From Neisseria meningitidis (GTDB lineage: Bacteria; Pseudomonadota; Gammaproteobacteria; Burkholderiales; Neisseriaceae), in the NCBI RefSeq assembly GCF_900638555.1, contig NZ_LR134525.1, forward strand, positions 1,736,001 through 1,800,000: a DNA stretch of 64,000 nt. The letters run 5' to 3'. Both the position numbers and the translations under genes were made by a program. Under the pieces are notes generated by a model. That model searched no databases and had not been told where the DNA came from. It saw nothing but the letters and a program-made list of their open reading frames with translations. Positions 13,555-22,440 of this stretch are shown here, one piece after another. Numbering within the stretch: the stretch's first letter is position 1; every line of letters starts with the position of its first letter.

Positions 13555-14073
13555 ATGACTACGCATTTTGTCGTTATGGGCGTATGCGGCTGCGGCAAGA
13601 CCACCGCCGCGCTGTCCCTGCAGAAACACCTCGGTCAATGTCCCCATGCCGAAGGCGACGAGTTCCACACCCAAGCCAACCGCGACAAGATGGGCGCGGG
13701 TATTCCGCTGACCGATGAAGACCGCTATCCGTGGTTGGGCAATCTGCGCGACTGGATGACGCAACAGGCGCAAAACGGTGCGAACCACACCATCGTAACC
13801 TGTTCCGCCCTCAAACGCGGCTACCGCGACATTCTGCGCGGAGCCGAAGGCAAAGCTGCTTTCATCCACCTCAGTCCGCCGCAAGACATCAACCTCGAGC
13901 GCATGATGTCGCGCAAAGGACATTACATGAAAGCAGGGATGCTCGATTCGCAACTGGAAATCCTCGAGGAACTGGGCGAAGGCGAATACGGGGTCAAAAT
14001 CGCCAACCCCGGCACGCCCGAAGCGGTCGAAGCCGATATTCTGAACTGGGTTGCCTCGGAAAACCTGCTTTGA
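13555..14073 (+). CDS. gntK: Gluconokinase
   Basis: The 172-residue kinase phosphorylates gluconate to 6-phosphogluconate. GVCGCGKTT at residues 9-17 is the P-loop, with cysteines where many homologues have serines. EGDEFH, TDEDRYPWL and VTCSALKRGYRD are standard family motifs. It follows gntP in one operon and ends with a DUS inverted-repeat terminator. Confidence 0.95.
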   Translation: MTTHFVVMGVCGCGKTTAALSLQKHLGQCPHAEGDEFHTQANRDKMGAGIPLTDEDRYPWLGNLRDWMTQQAQNGANHTIVTCSALKRGYRDILRGAEGKAAFIHLSPPQDINLERMMSRKGHYMKAGMLDSQLEILEELGEGEYGVKIANPGTPEAVEADILNWVASENLL

Positions 14074-14079
14074 AGCAAT

Positions 14080-14121
14080 ATGCCGTCTGAAGCCCGACAC
14101 AGGATGGGTTTCAGACGGCAT
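14080..14121. terminator. DUS inverted-repeat terminator after gntK
   Basis: Opposed 12-bp DUS arms with an 18-base loop lie 7 bases after the gntK stop codon. Confidence 0.75.
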
Positions 14122-14153
14122 AAACATCGGGAACAGAATGGATTACATTGATT

Positions 14154-14308
14154 TATAGTGGATTAACAAAAACCAGTACAGCGTTGCCTCGCCTTAGCTC
14201 AAAGAGAACGATTCTCTAAGGTGCTGAAGCACCGAGTGAATCGGTTCCGTACTATCTGTACTGTCTTCGGCTTCGTCGCCTTGTCCTGATTTTTGTTAAT
14301 CCACTATA
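14154..14308. mobile_element. Correia repeat enclosed element (155 bp)
   Basis: Terminal inverted repeats TATAGTGGATTAAC/GTTAATCCACTATA flank a full-length Correia core of about 155 bp. These are MITE-like elements that can carry promoters, IHF sites and RNase III processing sites. It lies between convergent gntK and thrB, where it should be harmless. A DUS inverted repeat at 14361-14389 follows and serves thrB. Confidence 0.95.
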
Positions 14309-14360
14309 AAATGGAAAATACCCGGCTATCGTCTCATTTTCGTTTTAATCAGCCATAAAA

Positions 14361-14389
14361 ATGCCGTCTGAAACCCTTTCAGACGGCAT
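14361..14389. terminator. DUS inverted-repeat terminator after thrB
   Basis: Perfect 12-bp DUS arms with a 5-base loop lie 22 bases beyond the thrB stop codon (minus strand). Confidence 0.8.
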
Positions 14390-14411
14390 TTCTGTCAAAC
14401 GCCGGACGCAC

Positions 14412-15329
14412 TCAACCCAAACTCAACAGCAGGTTGCGGAACGCGTTCGGGTCTTTGATAAACGTCATCTCGCCCGCCTGCGGAAAATGAAAATCCAACA
14501 GGCGCGACACCCAAAAACGGATGCAGCCTGCACGTTGGGCGGTCGGGAAATACGCCTTTTCTTCGGCACTCAAGGGGCGCACGCCCTCATAACCGCCGAT
14601 AAACGCCTTTTTCAACGCCTCATCCAACTTATTGTCCGCCGTCCTTGCCCAATCGTTGACCGCAATCGCCAAGTCATACATAAAATTGCCCCGGCAGGCA
14701 TAATAGAAATCGATGAAGCCCGATACCTGACCGCCGTCAAGCAACACATTGTCTTTAAACAGGTCGGCGTGGATGATGCCCGAAGGCAGATGATTGCCGA
14801 GATTGTCCTTCAGCGCATCGATTTCGGAACACAGCAGCGCGGCATCGTCTTGCGACAGGACGGGCAGCAGCCGGGCGCACGCCTCCGTCCACCACGCATT
14901 GTAACGCGGGTTTTCCATTTCCAAAGGGAAATCGGCGGCGGCAAGGTGCATTTTCGCCAACATCGCGCCGGTATGGAAACACTGCTCAGCCGTCGGCAGC
15001 GCGGTATCCGAACCTTTCAGGCAGGCAACCAAACAAGCCGGCTTGCCCGCCAAAACGGAATCAAGCCGGCCGTCTTTGCGCGCAACCGGCGCGGCAACCG
15101 CCACGCCCTTCATACTCAAATGCCGGTTAAGCTCCAGAAAAAACGGCAGCTCTTCCTGTTTCAACACTTCAAACACGGTCAGCACATAACGTCCCGAAGT
15201 TGTCGTCAGAAAATAATTGCTGTTGGTAATCCCCTGCGCGATGCCCTGCAGGGAAACAAATTCCCCCAAATCGTAACCGCTCAGGAAGCCGCGCATTTCA
15301 TCATCGGAAACACTGGTATAGACAGACAT
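14412..15329 (-). CDS. thrB: Homoserine kinase
   Basis: The 305-residue protein belongs to the aminoglycoside-phosphotransferase-fold homoserine kinases, not the GHMP family of E. coli Thr[16 protein letters not shown] (mid-to-late protein) is the catalytic loop and FIDFYYA the metal-binding segment. It phosphorylates homoserine for threonine synthesis. It ends at a DUS terminator and is 36 bases downstream of ubiG on the same strand. Confidence 0.92.
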   Translation of the reverse strand: MSVYTSVSDDEMRGFLSGYDLGEFVSLQGIAQGITNSNYFLTTTSGRYVLTVFEVLKQEELPFFLELNRHLSMKGVAVAAPVARKDGRLDSVLAGKPACLVACLKGSDTALPTAEQCFHTGAMLAKMHLAAADFPLEMENPRYNAWWTEACARLLPVLSQDDAALLCSEIDALKDNLGNHLPSGIIHADLFKDNVLLDGGQVSGFIDFYYACRGNFMYDLAIAVNDWARTADNKLDEALKKAFIGGYEGVRPLSAEEKAYFPTAQRAGCIRFWVSRLLDFHFPQAGEMTFIKDPNAFRNLLLSLG

Positions 15330-15365
15330 ATCAACTCACTTGCTCAAAAACGGGCAAACCCGCCG

Positions 15366-16082
15366 TCAGAACGCCGGACGGCAGGCAAACATATAATTCA
15401 CATCGGTCGAATCGCACAGGGCATAAGTTTGCGACAACACATGGTAAGTCATACCCTTCGTATCCGCCACATCCAAGCCTGCCTGACGGCACATTCGCGC
15501 CAGCTCGGCAGGTGCGATGAATTTTTTCCAGTCGTGCGTGCCTTTGGGGACAAACTTCAACAGATATTCCGCCGCCACAATCAGATGCAGGTACGATTTC
15601 GGGTTTTTATTGATGGTGGAAAAAAACACCATGCCGTCCGGTTTGACCAGATTGGCACAAGCACGCACGATGGCGGCGGGATCGGGGACGTGTTCCATCA
15701 TTTCCATGCACGTTACCACATCGAACGAGTGCGGTTCCGCCTCGGCAAGGTCTTCCACGCGGATACATTCGTATTCGATATCGGCGACATTGTTCAAAGC
15801 CGCGTGCAGGCGGGCGGTTTCCAGCGACTGCTCCGCCATGTCGATGCCCTTGACAAACGCCGCGCCGCGCCGCGCCATGCTTTCCGCAAGAATGCCGCCG
15901 CCACAGCCTACATCCAAAACCCGTTTGCCGCGCAAATCCGCGTGTCCGTCGATATAATTGAGCCGGAGCGGATTGATGTCGTGCAAGGTTTTGAACTCGC
16001 CCGACTTGTCCCACCATTTGTCGGCAATCCGGCTGAATTTGGCGATTTCCTCTGCGTCCACATTATATTTTCTGTCAGACAT
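15366..16082 (-). CDS. ubiG: Ubiquinone biosynthesis O-methyltransferase
   Basis: The 238-residue enzyme performs both O-methylations of ubiquinone synthesis. [16 protein letters not shown] near residues 60-75 is the S-adenosylmethionine motif I, and NPLRLNYID before it is a UbiG hallmark. The start at 16082 follows GGGAGGCAGG; the open frame has five extra upstream codons. It is probably cotranscribed with thrB. Confidence 0.94.
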   Translation of the reverse strand: MSDRKYNVDAEEIAKFSRIADKWWDKSGEFKTLHDINPLRLNYIDGHADLRGKRVLDVGCGGGILAESMARRGAAFVKGIDMAEQSLETARLHAALNNVADIEYECIRVEDLAEAEPHSFDVVTCMEMMEHVPDPAAIVRACANLVKPDGMVFFSTINKNPKSYLHLIVAAEYLLKFVPKGTHDWKKFIAPAELARMCRQAGLDVADTKGMTYHVLSQTYALCDSTDVNYMFACRPAF

Positions 16083-16156
16083 CCTGCCTCCCATCATTCA
16101 AAAACACGGCGGCGTCCGCCGTTGCCCAAAAGGAAAAAGATTATACTATGGAACGT

Positions 16157-16188
16157 CATGCCGTCTGAACAGACTTTCAGACGGCATG
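16157..16188. terminator. DUS inverted repeat upstream of ubiG
   Basis: Opposed DUS arms with a short loop lie between the divergent ubiG and transporter genes. There is no gene ending here, so its role may be DNA uptake only. Confidence 0.6.
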
Positions 16189-16261
16189 ACTGCAAACATC
16201 TTACAGCCCCCCGCACTTTACGGCATAATGGCGGCCACGCTTTTCGTCAGAAAGATAAAAT

Positions 16262-17503
16262 ATGCCCACCAAAACCCCTTCACTGTTCGGCGGCGCGATG
16301 ATTATCGCCGGCACGGTCATCGGCGCAGGTATGCTCGCCAACCCCACCGCCACCTCCGGCGTATGGTTTGCCGGCTCGCTGGCCGTGTTGCTGTACACCT
16401 GGTTTTCTATGCTTTCCAGCGGCCTGATGATTTTGGAAGTCAACACCCACTACCCCCACGGCGCAAGCTTCGACACCATGGTCAAAGACCTGCTCGGGCG
16501 CGGCTGGAACATCATCAACGGCATCGCCGTCGCCTTCGTTTTATACCTGCTCACCTACGCCTACATCTTCGTTGGCGGCGACCTGACCGCCAAAGGCTTA
16601 GGCAGCGCGGCAGGCGGCGACGTTTCACTCACCGTCGGACAACTCGTCTTCTTCGGCATTCTCGCCTTTTGCGTATGGGCATCCGCACGCTTGGTCGACC
16701 GATTCACCAGCGTCCTCATCGGCGGCATGGTATTAACCTTTATTTGGGCAACCGGCGGCCTGATTGCCGATGCCAAACTGCCCGTCCTCTTCGACACCCA
16801 AGCCCCTACCGGCACAAACTACTGGATTTACGCCGCCACCGCCCTGCCCGTCTGCCTCGCTTCCTTCGGCTTCCACGGCAACGTCTCCAGCCTGCTCAAA
16901 TACTTTAAAGGCGACGCGCCCAAAGTGGCGAAATCCATCTGGACGGGCACACTGATTGCGCTGGTGATTTACGTCCTCTGGCAAACCGCCATCCAAGGCA
17001 ACCTGCCGCGCAACGAGTTCGCCCCCGTCATCGCCGCCGAAGGGCAAGTCTCCGTCCTCATCGAAACCCTGTCCAAATTCGCCCAAACCGGCAATATGGA
17101 TAAAATATTGTCCCTGTTTTCCTATATGGCGATCGCCACCTCGTTTTTAGGCGTAACGCTCGGACTCTTCGACTACATCGCCGACATCTTCAAATGGAAC
17201 GACAGCATCTCCGGCCGCACCAAAACCGCCGCGCTGACCTTCCTGCCGCCTCTAATTTCCTGCCTGCTCTTCCCCACCGGTTTCGTTACCGCCATCGGCT
17301 ACGTCGGCCTGGCGGCAACCGTCTGGACAGGCATCATCCCCGCCATGCTGCTCTATCGTTCGCGCAAAAAATTCGGCGCAGGCAAAACCTATAAAGTTTA
17401 CGGCGGCTTGTGGCTGATGGTTTGGGTCTTCCTTTTCGGCATCGTCAACATCGCCGCACAGGTATTGAGCCAAATGGAACTCGTCCCCGTATTTAAAGGA
17501 TAA
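16262..17503 (+). CDS. Aromatic amino acid transporter, Mtr/TyrP family
   Basis: The 413-residue inner-membrane protein has about eleven hydrophobic segments. It begins with the family signature GGAMIIAGTVIGAGMLANPTA and continues with ASFGFHGNVSSLLKY, both typical of hydroxy/aromatic amino acid permeases for tryptophan or tyrosine. The exact substrate cannot be read from sequence. It precedes lgtG on the same strand, with a DUS and an imperfect second arm (17511-17540) between them. Confidence 0.9.
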   Translation: MPTKTPSLFGGAMIIAGTVIGAGMLANPTATSGVWFAGSLAVLLYTWFSMLSSGLMILEVNTHYPHGASFDTMVKDLLGRGWNIINGIAVAFVLYLLTYAYIFVGGDLTAKGLGSAAGGDVSLTVGQLVFFGILAFCVWASARLVDRFTSVLIGGMVLTFIWATGGLIADAKLPVLFDTQAPTGTNYWIYAATALPVCLASFGFHGNVSSLLKYFKGDAPKVAKSIWTGTLIALVIYVLWQTAIQGNLPRNEFAPVIAAEGQVSVLIETLSKFAQTGNMDKILSLFSYMAIATSFLGVTLGLFDYIADIFKWNDSISGRTKTAALTFLPPLISCLLFPTGFVTAIGYVGLAATVWTGIIPAMLLYRSRKKFGAGKTYKVYGGLWLMVWVFLFGIVNIAAQVLSQMELVPVFKG

Positions 17504-17560
17504 AGGCAAAATGCCGTCTGAAGCCCTGTTCAGACAGCCTTACGACATTCGGAAAATCAT

Positions 17561-18622
17561 ATGGAACTCAAAATAGACATTGCAACCAACAACTTCAAAC
17601 ACGGCGGCGGCACGGAACGCTACACATTGGATTTGGTAAAGGGTCTGAACAGACAAAACATCACACCGGCCGTTTATGCGACGAAATTTGATCACGGCAT
17701 TCCTGAATACGCCATGATCGAACCCCATCTTGTCGATCAACACCGGATGCTGAAAAAACTACGCTCATTCCTCTTTTCAAGTCGGCTCGCTCAAACCAGA
17801 AAAAACAGTGCCGCCAAACTGATTGCCTGCCACCACGCCGATTACGCCGACCTCCTCATCTGCGGCGGCACACACTTGGGCTACCTGCACCATATGGCGC
17901 AAAAACCGAACCTGCTCGACCGTCTCGCCATACGCCGCAACCGCAGCAACTACGCCACCGCCAAACTGATTATGGCGCATTCCCATATGATGCGGCGCGA
18001 ACTGGTCGGACTGTACGGCGTTCCCCCTGAAAGAATCCAAGTCGCCCCCCCCCCCCCCCCCGCAGATACGGAACGCTTCTTTCCACAACCCGGAGAAACT
18101 GCCGACCTGCGCGCCAAATACGGCTTTGCCGACCATGAAACCGTTTTCCTGTTCCCATCGACCGGCCACACGCGCAAAGGTCTGGAACTGCTTGCCGACT
18201 TTTTCGAACATACCGGCCTGCCCGTCAAGCTTGCCGTTGTCGGCTCCCCGCTCCCCCGCCCTATGAAAAACGTCGTCGGACTGGGCTTCTGCACCGATAT
18301 GCCCGAACTCTACCGCGCCGCCGACTTTACCATTATGGCATCCCTGTACGAACCCTTCGGGCTGGTCGGTGTCGAATCCGTCCTATGCGGCACACGCGTC
18401 GTCCTCTCCGAAAACATGGCATGTACAGAGGTCATGAACGAAGAAGCCGGATTCTTTTTCTCACGCCAAAACCCGGAAACCCTGGCGCAAGCCGTTGCCC
18501 AAGCCGTCAGCCTTAAAAAACAGGGCGGACACCGCCTGTCCGACCCGATGCGTGCACTGAACTACAACCCGTCCCTGTCGCACCACATCGACCGACTGAC
18601 CGACATGCTGGCATCCGTATAA
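17561..18622 (+). CDS. lgtG: LOS alpha-1,3-glucosyltransferase LgtG, phase-variable (ON)
   Basis: The 353-residue GT4-family glycosyltransferase adds glucose to heptose II of the LOS inner core. HGGGTERYTLDLVKGL near residue 14 is the acceptor-side glycine-rich loop. EPFGLVGVESVLCGT at about residues 265-280 is the E-x7-E donor motif. A tract of 17 C residues at 18045-18061 encodes a run of prolines; with 17 the frame is open, so this sequence is ON. Slipped-strand changes of one base would truncate the protein just past midway. The identification also rests on the neighbouring lpt6 and on memory of the meningococcal locus. Confidence 0.9.
   Translation: MELKIDIATNNFKHGGGTERYTLDLVKGLNRQNITPAVYATKFDHGIPEYAMIEPHLVDQHRMLKKLRSFLFSSRLAQTRKNSAAKLIACHHADYADLLICGGTHLGYLHHMAQKPNLLDRLAIRRNRSNYATAKLIMAHSHMMRRELVGLYGVPPERIQVAPPPPPADTERFFPQPGETADLRAKYGFADHETVFLFPSTGHTRKGLELLADFFEHTGLPVKLAVVGSPLPRPMKNVVGLGFCTDMPELYRAADFTIMASLYEPFGLVGVESVLCGTRVVLSENMACTEVMNEEAGFFFSRQNPETLAQAVAQAVSLKKQGGHRLSDPMRALNYNPSLSHHIDRLTDMLASV
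18045..18061 (+). repeat. Poly-C phase-variation tract in lgtG (C17)
   Basis: Seventeen consecutive C bases lie inside the lgtG coding frame. Homopolymers this long are hypermutable in Neisseria. Seventeen leaves the frame open. The count can also be affected by sequencing error. Confidence 0.9.
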
Positions 18623-18624
18623 CA

Positions 18625-18658
18625 AAATGCCGTCTGAACGAGTTTTCAGACGGCATTT
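18625..18658. terminator. DUS inverted-repeat terminator between lgtG and lpt6
   Basis: Opposed DUS arms followed by T-rich sequence on both strands serve the convergent lgtG and lpt6 genes. Confidence 0.85.
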
Positions 18659-18688
18659 TTGCAACCGTTGCAGCCGTGCGGCAAAAAG

Positions 18689-20341
18689 CTAACGGACAAT
18701 TTTCAAAACGTCGTACAGATAGTTCCGATAGTCTCCGACCAGTTTCCGGTTCGGGCAGTCTTCCAACCCTCCGCCGCACAAACCGCGCATCGCCATATTC
18801 GCACGCATGAAGCCGTCTTTGGCTTCCAGACCAGCCGCCTCCATCAGCACGCCGCCTGCAAAGGCAAGGTCGAGGAAATCCTGCCGCTGTACGAATCCGC
18901 CGGCAATATTGCTCCTGACGGCAAACTGCGTTACATAATCCGGCTGCGCGTAATCCCATTTCTTCCTGACGGACACGCCCTCAAACGGTACCTGATGATC
19001 GCCGAAATAACCGAAAACAAAGGGTTTGCCGCGTTCGTGCAGATAACGGTCGAAACTTTCCACCGCTTTGTCCAAATCGGCAATGCGCCCGATGTAGTCG
19101 TTAAGCGCGGATACGGTTTTCGCATTCAAATCAGGTGCATCCAAATCAAACACATTGTCGGTATCCGTCCGATACGGCCCGTGCTCCTTCATGGTCAGCA
19201 CATATACGAACATCGGCTGCCGCACGTTTTCCAAATCGGGATGGCGTTTTTCGAGAATCATCCGCGCATACTGCATCATTTCCTCGCTGGAAATATGCCA
19301 CAGGTTTTTGCCCATCGGCGCGGGATAGCCCAAATCTTGCGGCTGAAACATCAGATTAAAGCCGAAATGGTCGTATGCTGCCTTGGCATTGTAGTTGCCC
19401 TTGGTAAACGGCGAGAGCGCCACGCAAAAATAACCGTGTTCGCGCAGGTTGCGGACCAAACCGGTCTGCAAATGCGGTACGACCGAGTAAAACACGCCGC
19501 TTGCCAACGCGCCGAAATCCGTGGACGGAACACCCGCTAAAAACGCAAATTCGGACTTCCACGTTGCGCCGCCGAAAGTATGCACGCGCAAAGGTGAGAA
19601 AAATACGGTATCTTCCTGCCGTCCGAACATTTTCAAATCGGGAATCTTGGCGGCGGCAAAGTCGAAACAGTGCGGATCGAGCGTCGATTCCATCAGGGTA
19701 ACGACAATATCGGGTTTTTCATCCGAACTGCCGCGCAAAGGAGGTTCAGACGGCATCTGTTTGGCAAACCCCTCTCCGTCGCCCTCGAACACGGGTACTT
19801 GGAAAAACACCGCACGACAGGACATCGGCAGGTTCAAAAACACGTCGCGCCCGTCGTCCGGCAGCGAGTCCAGCCACGTCTTTACCGCGCCGGGGTGCTT
19901 GGAAAAATGCCGCATCAACGCAAACGATGCCGCAAACAACGCCGCGCCCGCCCAACGCCACGGCACACCCAAAGTATCCGCACCGCTCCAGCCGAAAACC
20001 GCATATGCCGCCAAAGCCAGCAGCCCCGCCATACCGATAACCGCTTCCTTATAGTGGAACAGCGTTTCCCAATTCCTCCAGTCGGCAATCAGCAAAAAGT
20101 CGGAAATCAACAGCGGCTGTTTGTAATAATGGATTTTCAACCTGTGGAACAGTATCAGCACCACAAACCAGACCGAAGCGAAATTCAAGGCGCGCTGCCA
20201 CTGAGCCGTCAACATCAGCATACCGCCCGCCAAAAAGACAAACAGCGCGGATGCGAAAAAATACGTCCAACGGTAGTGCGACCTGATAATCAGCACCAAC
20301 GCCGCCGTTACAAACAAAAATAGGAAAACATAGGCAACCAT
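18689..20341 (-). CDS. lpt6: LOS phosphoethanolamine transferase Lpt6
   Basis: The 550-residue protein has about five N-terminal membrane segments (to roughly residue 150) and a periplasmic sulfatase-fold domain. Residues that look catalytic are the Thr in GGATWKSEF (LtaS-like nucleophile position), the Glu in LMESTLDP, the His in MKEHGPY, and Asp-His in GDHQVPFEG. Lpt6 adds phosphoethanolamine to O-6 of heptose II. I start at 20341 after GAGGAGTGGGGCGGG. A DUS is read in frame as QMPSEPP near the membrane-catalytic linker. It converges on lgtG, which acts on the same heptose. Confidence 0.85.
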   Translation of the reverse strand: MVAYVFLFLFVTAALVLIIRSHYRWTYFFASALFVFLAGGMLMLTAQWQRALNFASVWFVVLILFHRLKIHYYKQPLLISDFLLIADWRNWETLFHYKEAVIGMAGLLALAAYAVFGWSGADTLGVPWRWAGAALFAASFALMRHFSKHPGAVKTWLDSLPDDGRDVFLNLPMSCRAVFFQVPVFEGDGEGFAKQMPSEPPLRGSSDEKPDIVVTLMESTLDPHCFDFAAAKIPDLKMFGRQEDTVFFSPLRVHTFGGATWKSEFAFLAGVPSTDFGALASGVFYSVVPHLQTGLVRNLREHGYFCVALSPFTKGNYNAKAAYDHFGFNLMFQPQDLGYPAPMGKNLWHISSEEMMQYARMILEKRHPDLENVRQPMFVYVLTMKEHGPYRTDTDNVFDLDAPDLNAKTVSALNDYIGRIADLDKAVESFDRYLHERGKPFVFGYFGDHQVPFEGVSVRKKWDYAQPDYVTQFAVRSNIAGGFVQRQDFLDLAFAGGVLMEAAGLEAKDGFMRANMAMRGLCGGGLEDCPNRKLVGDYRNYLYDVLKIVR

Positions 20342-20510
20342 CCCGCCCCACTCCTCAAAACGGCACACCTGAGCCGTTGCGAATTATTATCGAAAGCGTG
20401 CATTATAATGCAGCACAGGCGCATCACTGCCGATATTTCAGTATAATTATTCGAGATGGAATCACTGAAAATGGTGAAGTTACAATGAGCCCTTTTAGAG
20501 GAACTAAAAA
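20342..20510. promoter_or_regulatory. AT-rich intergenic region between lpt6 and the acyltransferase
   Basis: This divergent intergenic stretch becomes markedly AT-rich towards the right and contains several TATAAT-like hexamers (for example near 20405 and 20443). No -35 at good spacing stands out. It probably holds promoters for both flanking genes, and the left edge of the imported AT-rich DNA lies in it. Confidence 0.4.
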
Positions 20511-21077
20511 GTGAATTATAAAATATACGATGGTGCAAAGATTATTAAAAAAGAAAATTTATCAATTGGGGATTATTCTCAAATTGATGATTTTGTATTT
20601 TTTAATTGTGGAGAGAAAAGTATTTTAGGAAGTTTTGTTCATATATCATCATTTACCAGTATTATTGGTGGTGGAGAATTTTATATGGATCATTTTTCAG
20701 GATTAAGCGCAGGGTGTAGAATTATTACCGGTAGCGATGATTTTATGGGGGGGTTAACCAATCCAACAGTCCCATCTAAATATACTAATGTTAAAAAATC
20801 TAGTGTTAGAATTGGAAAACATGCAATTTTAGGAACAAATGTAACAGTATTACCAGGCGTTACTATTGGTGATGGGGTTGCTGTTGGAGCAGGGGCTATA
20901 GTGAGAAAAAATCTTGAGCCGTGGACTATTTATGTCGGGGTAGATTGTAAACCACTGAAGCGCAGATCACAAGATAAAATATTGGAGTTAGAGAAACATC
21001 TTGTAGCAGAATTTAATCTAGATTTATGTCCTATAATCCCATCCCCGACACGCCCCAACCCAAAGGAAACGCGATGA
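20511..21077 (+). CDS. Hexapeptide-repeat acyltransferase, likely horizontally acquired
   Basis: The 188-residue protein is a left-handed beta-helix acyltransferase of the CysE/LacA/NodL/WbbJ type. Hexapeptide turns run through the middle, and the closing ILGTNVTVLPGVTIGDGVAV followed by GAGAIVRKNLEPWTIYVGV is the classical acetyl-CoA-binding end. The start is GTG at 20511 with GAGGAAC upstream. The base composition is far richer in A and T than its neighbours. The last 13 or so residues (SPTRPNPKETR) come from GC-rich native sequence before gmhB, and the stop overlaps the gmhB start. It probably acetylates a surface sugar, perhaps LOS, given its neighbours; the substrate is not known to me. 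Confidence 0.78.
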   Translation: MNYKIYDGAKIIKKENLSIGDYSQIDDFVFFNCGEKSILGSFVHISSFTSIIGGGEFYMDHFSGLSAGCRIITGSDDFMGGLTNPTVPSKYTNVKKSSVRIGKHAILGTNVTVLPGVTIGDGVAVGAGAIVRKNLEPWTIYVGVDCKPLKRRSQDKILELEKHLVAEFNLDLCPIIPSPTRPNPKETR

Positions 21078-21637
21078 AACTCATCATTCTCGACCGCGAC
21101 GGCGTCATCAATCAGGACCGCGATGACTTCGTCAAATCCGTTGACGAGTGGATACCTGTCGAAGGCAGCATGGATGCGGTGGCATTTCTGACGCAGGCAG
21201 GCTACACCGTCGCCGTTGCCACCAACCAATCCGGCATCGGGCGCAAATATTTTACCGTTCAAAACCTTACCGAAATGCACGCCAAAATGCACCGCCTCGT
21301 CCGTCAGGCAGGCGGCGAAATCAACGGCATCTGGTTCTGCCCGCACACCGATGCCGACAACTGCAACTGCCGCAAGCCCAAACCGGGTATGATTGAAGAC
21401 ATCATCGGACGCTTCAACGCCCAAGCCTCGGAAACCTGGCTGGTCGGCGACAGCCTGCGCGATTTGCAGGCAATCGATGCCGTCGGCGGAAAACCCGCGC
21501 TGGTTCTGACCGGAAAAGGCAAAAAAACGCTCTCCCAACACGGACACGAATTACCCGAACACACACAGGTTTTCGATACCTTGCTCGATTTCTCACAATA
21601 CATCATGCAGGAAAACGCCGCACCGCAAGCCGACTGA
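21074..21637 (+). CDS. gmhB: D-glycero-beta-D-manno-heptose-1,7-bisphosphate 7-phosphatase
   Basis: The 187-residue HAD-family phosphatase makes ADP-heptose precursor for LOS. LDRDGVINQD (residues 6-15) holds the nucleophilic Asp and its acid-base partner, ATNQSGIGR is motif II, and CPHTDADNCNCRKPKPG is the zinc-binding loop that marks GmhB. LVGDSLRDLQA is the last motif. The ATG at 21074 follows AAAGGAAACGCG. It overlaps the stop codon of the imported acyltransferase and is followed closely by plsC. Confidence 0.95.
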   Translation: MKLIILDRDGVINQDRDDFVKSVDEWIPVEGSMDAVAFLTQAGYTVAVATNQSGIGRKYFTVQNLTEMHAKMHRLVRQAGGEINGIWFCPHTDADNCNCRKPKPGMIEDIIGRFNAQASETWLVGDSLRDLQAIDAVGGKPALVLTGKGKKTLSQHGHELPEHTQVFDTLLDFSQYIMQENAAPQAD

Positions 21638-21665
21638 ACATACCGCATTCCGACAAGGCAAAACC

Positions 21666-22409
21666 ATGCTCATCATCCGCAACCTGATTTACTGGCTGAT
21701 ACTCTGTTCCACCCTGATTTTCCTCTTTCCCTTTATGCTGCTCGCCTCGCCTTTCCGAGACGGGGCGCACAAGATGGCGCGGGTCTGGGTCAAAATCCTC
21801 AACCTCTCGCTCAAACACATCGTCGGGCTCAAATACCGCATCATCGGCGCGGAAAACATCCCCGACCGCCCCGCCGTCATCTGCGCCAAACACCAAAGCG
21901 GCTGGGAAACGCTCGCCCTTCAGGACATTTTTCCGCCGCAGGTTTACGTTGCCAAACGCGAGTTGTTCAAAATCCCCTTTTTCGGCTGGGGCTTGAAACT
22001 GGTCAAAACCATAGGCATAGACCGCAACAACCGCCGCGAAGCCAACGAGCAGCTCATAAAACAGGGGTTGGCGCGCAAAAACGAAGGCTATTGGATTACC
22101 ATTTTCCCCGAAGGCACACGCCTTGCGCCCGGAAAACGCGGCAAATATAAACTCGGCGGCGCGCGCATGGCGAAAATGTTTGAGATGGACATCGTCCCCG
22201 TCGCCCTCAACAGCGGCGAATTTTGGCCGAAAAACTCCTTTCTGAAATATCCGGGGGAAATCACCGTCGTCATCTGTCCGACCATCCCGCACGCAAGCGG
22301 CAGCGAAGCCGAATTGATGGGAAAATGCGAACACCTCATCGAAACGCAGCAGCCGCTCATTTCCGGCGCAGGCCCGTTTGCCGCCAAAATGCCGTCTGAA
22401 ACCGCATGA
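21666..22409 (+). CDS. plsC: 1-acyl-sn-glycerol-3-phosphate acyltransferase
   Basis: The 247-residue membrane enzyme makes phosphatidic acid. It has one hydrophobic N-terminal segment (about residues 5-25). KHQSGWETLA is the catalytic H-x4-acid motif, here H-x4-E instead of the common H-x4-D, and FPEGTRLAPG is motif III. Its last seven residues (KMPSETA) are encoded by a DUS. The stop codon overlaps the start of the YgjP-like gene (ATGA). Confidence 0.92.
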   Translation: MLIIRNLIYWLILCSTLIFLFPFMLLASPFRDGAHKMARVWVKILNLSLKHIVGLKYRIIGAENIPDRPAVICAKHQSGWETLALQDIFPPQVYVAKRELFKIPFFGWGLKLVKTIGIDRNNRREANEQLIKQGLARKNEGYWITIFPEGTRLAPGKRGKYKLGGARMAKMFEMDIVPVALNSGEFWPKNSFLKYPGEITVVICPTIPHASGSEAELMGKCEHLIETQQPLISGAGPFAAKMPSETA

Positions 22410-22440
22410 CCGCCTTTGTCCACACCCTTTCAGACGGCAT
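22389..22440. promoter_or_regulatory. DUS inverted repeat spanning the plsC/YgjP-like gene overlap
   Basis: Perfect 12-bp DUS arms (22389-22400 and 22429-22440) surround the overlapping stop and start codons. In mRNA this would place both codons in the loop of a hairpin. There is no T-run on the plus strand, so it is not a canonical terminator. Confidence 0.5.

Noticed and set aside
14361..16301. 646-codon plus-strand open frame
   Set aside because: It is the antisense shadow of thrB and ubiG, both of which have full family motifs; its composition is arginine/histidine-rich.
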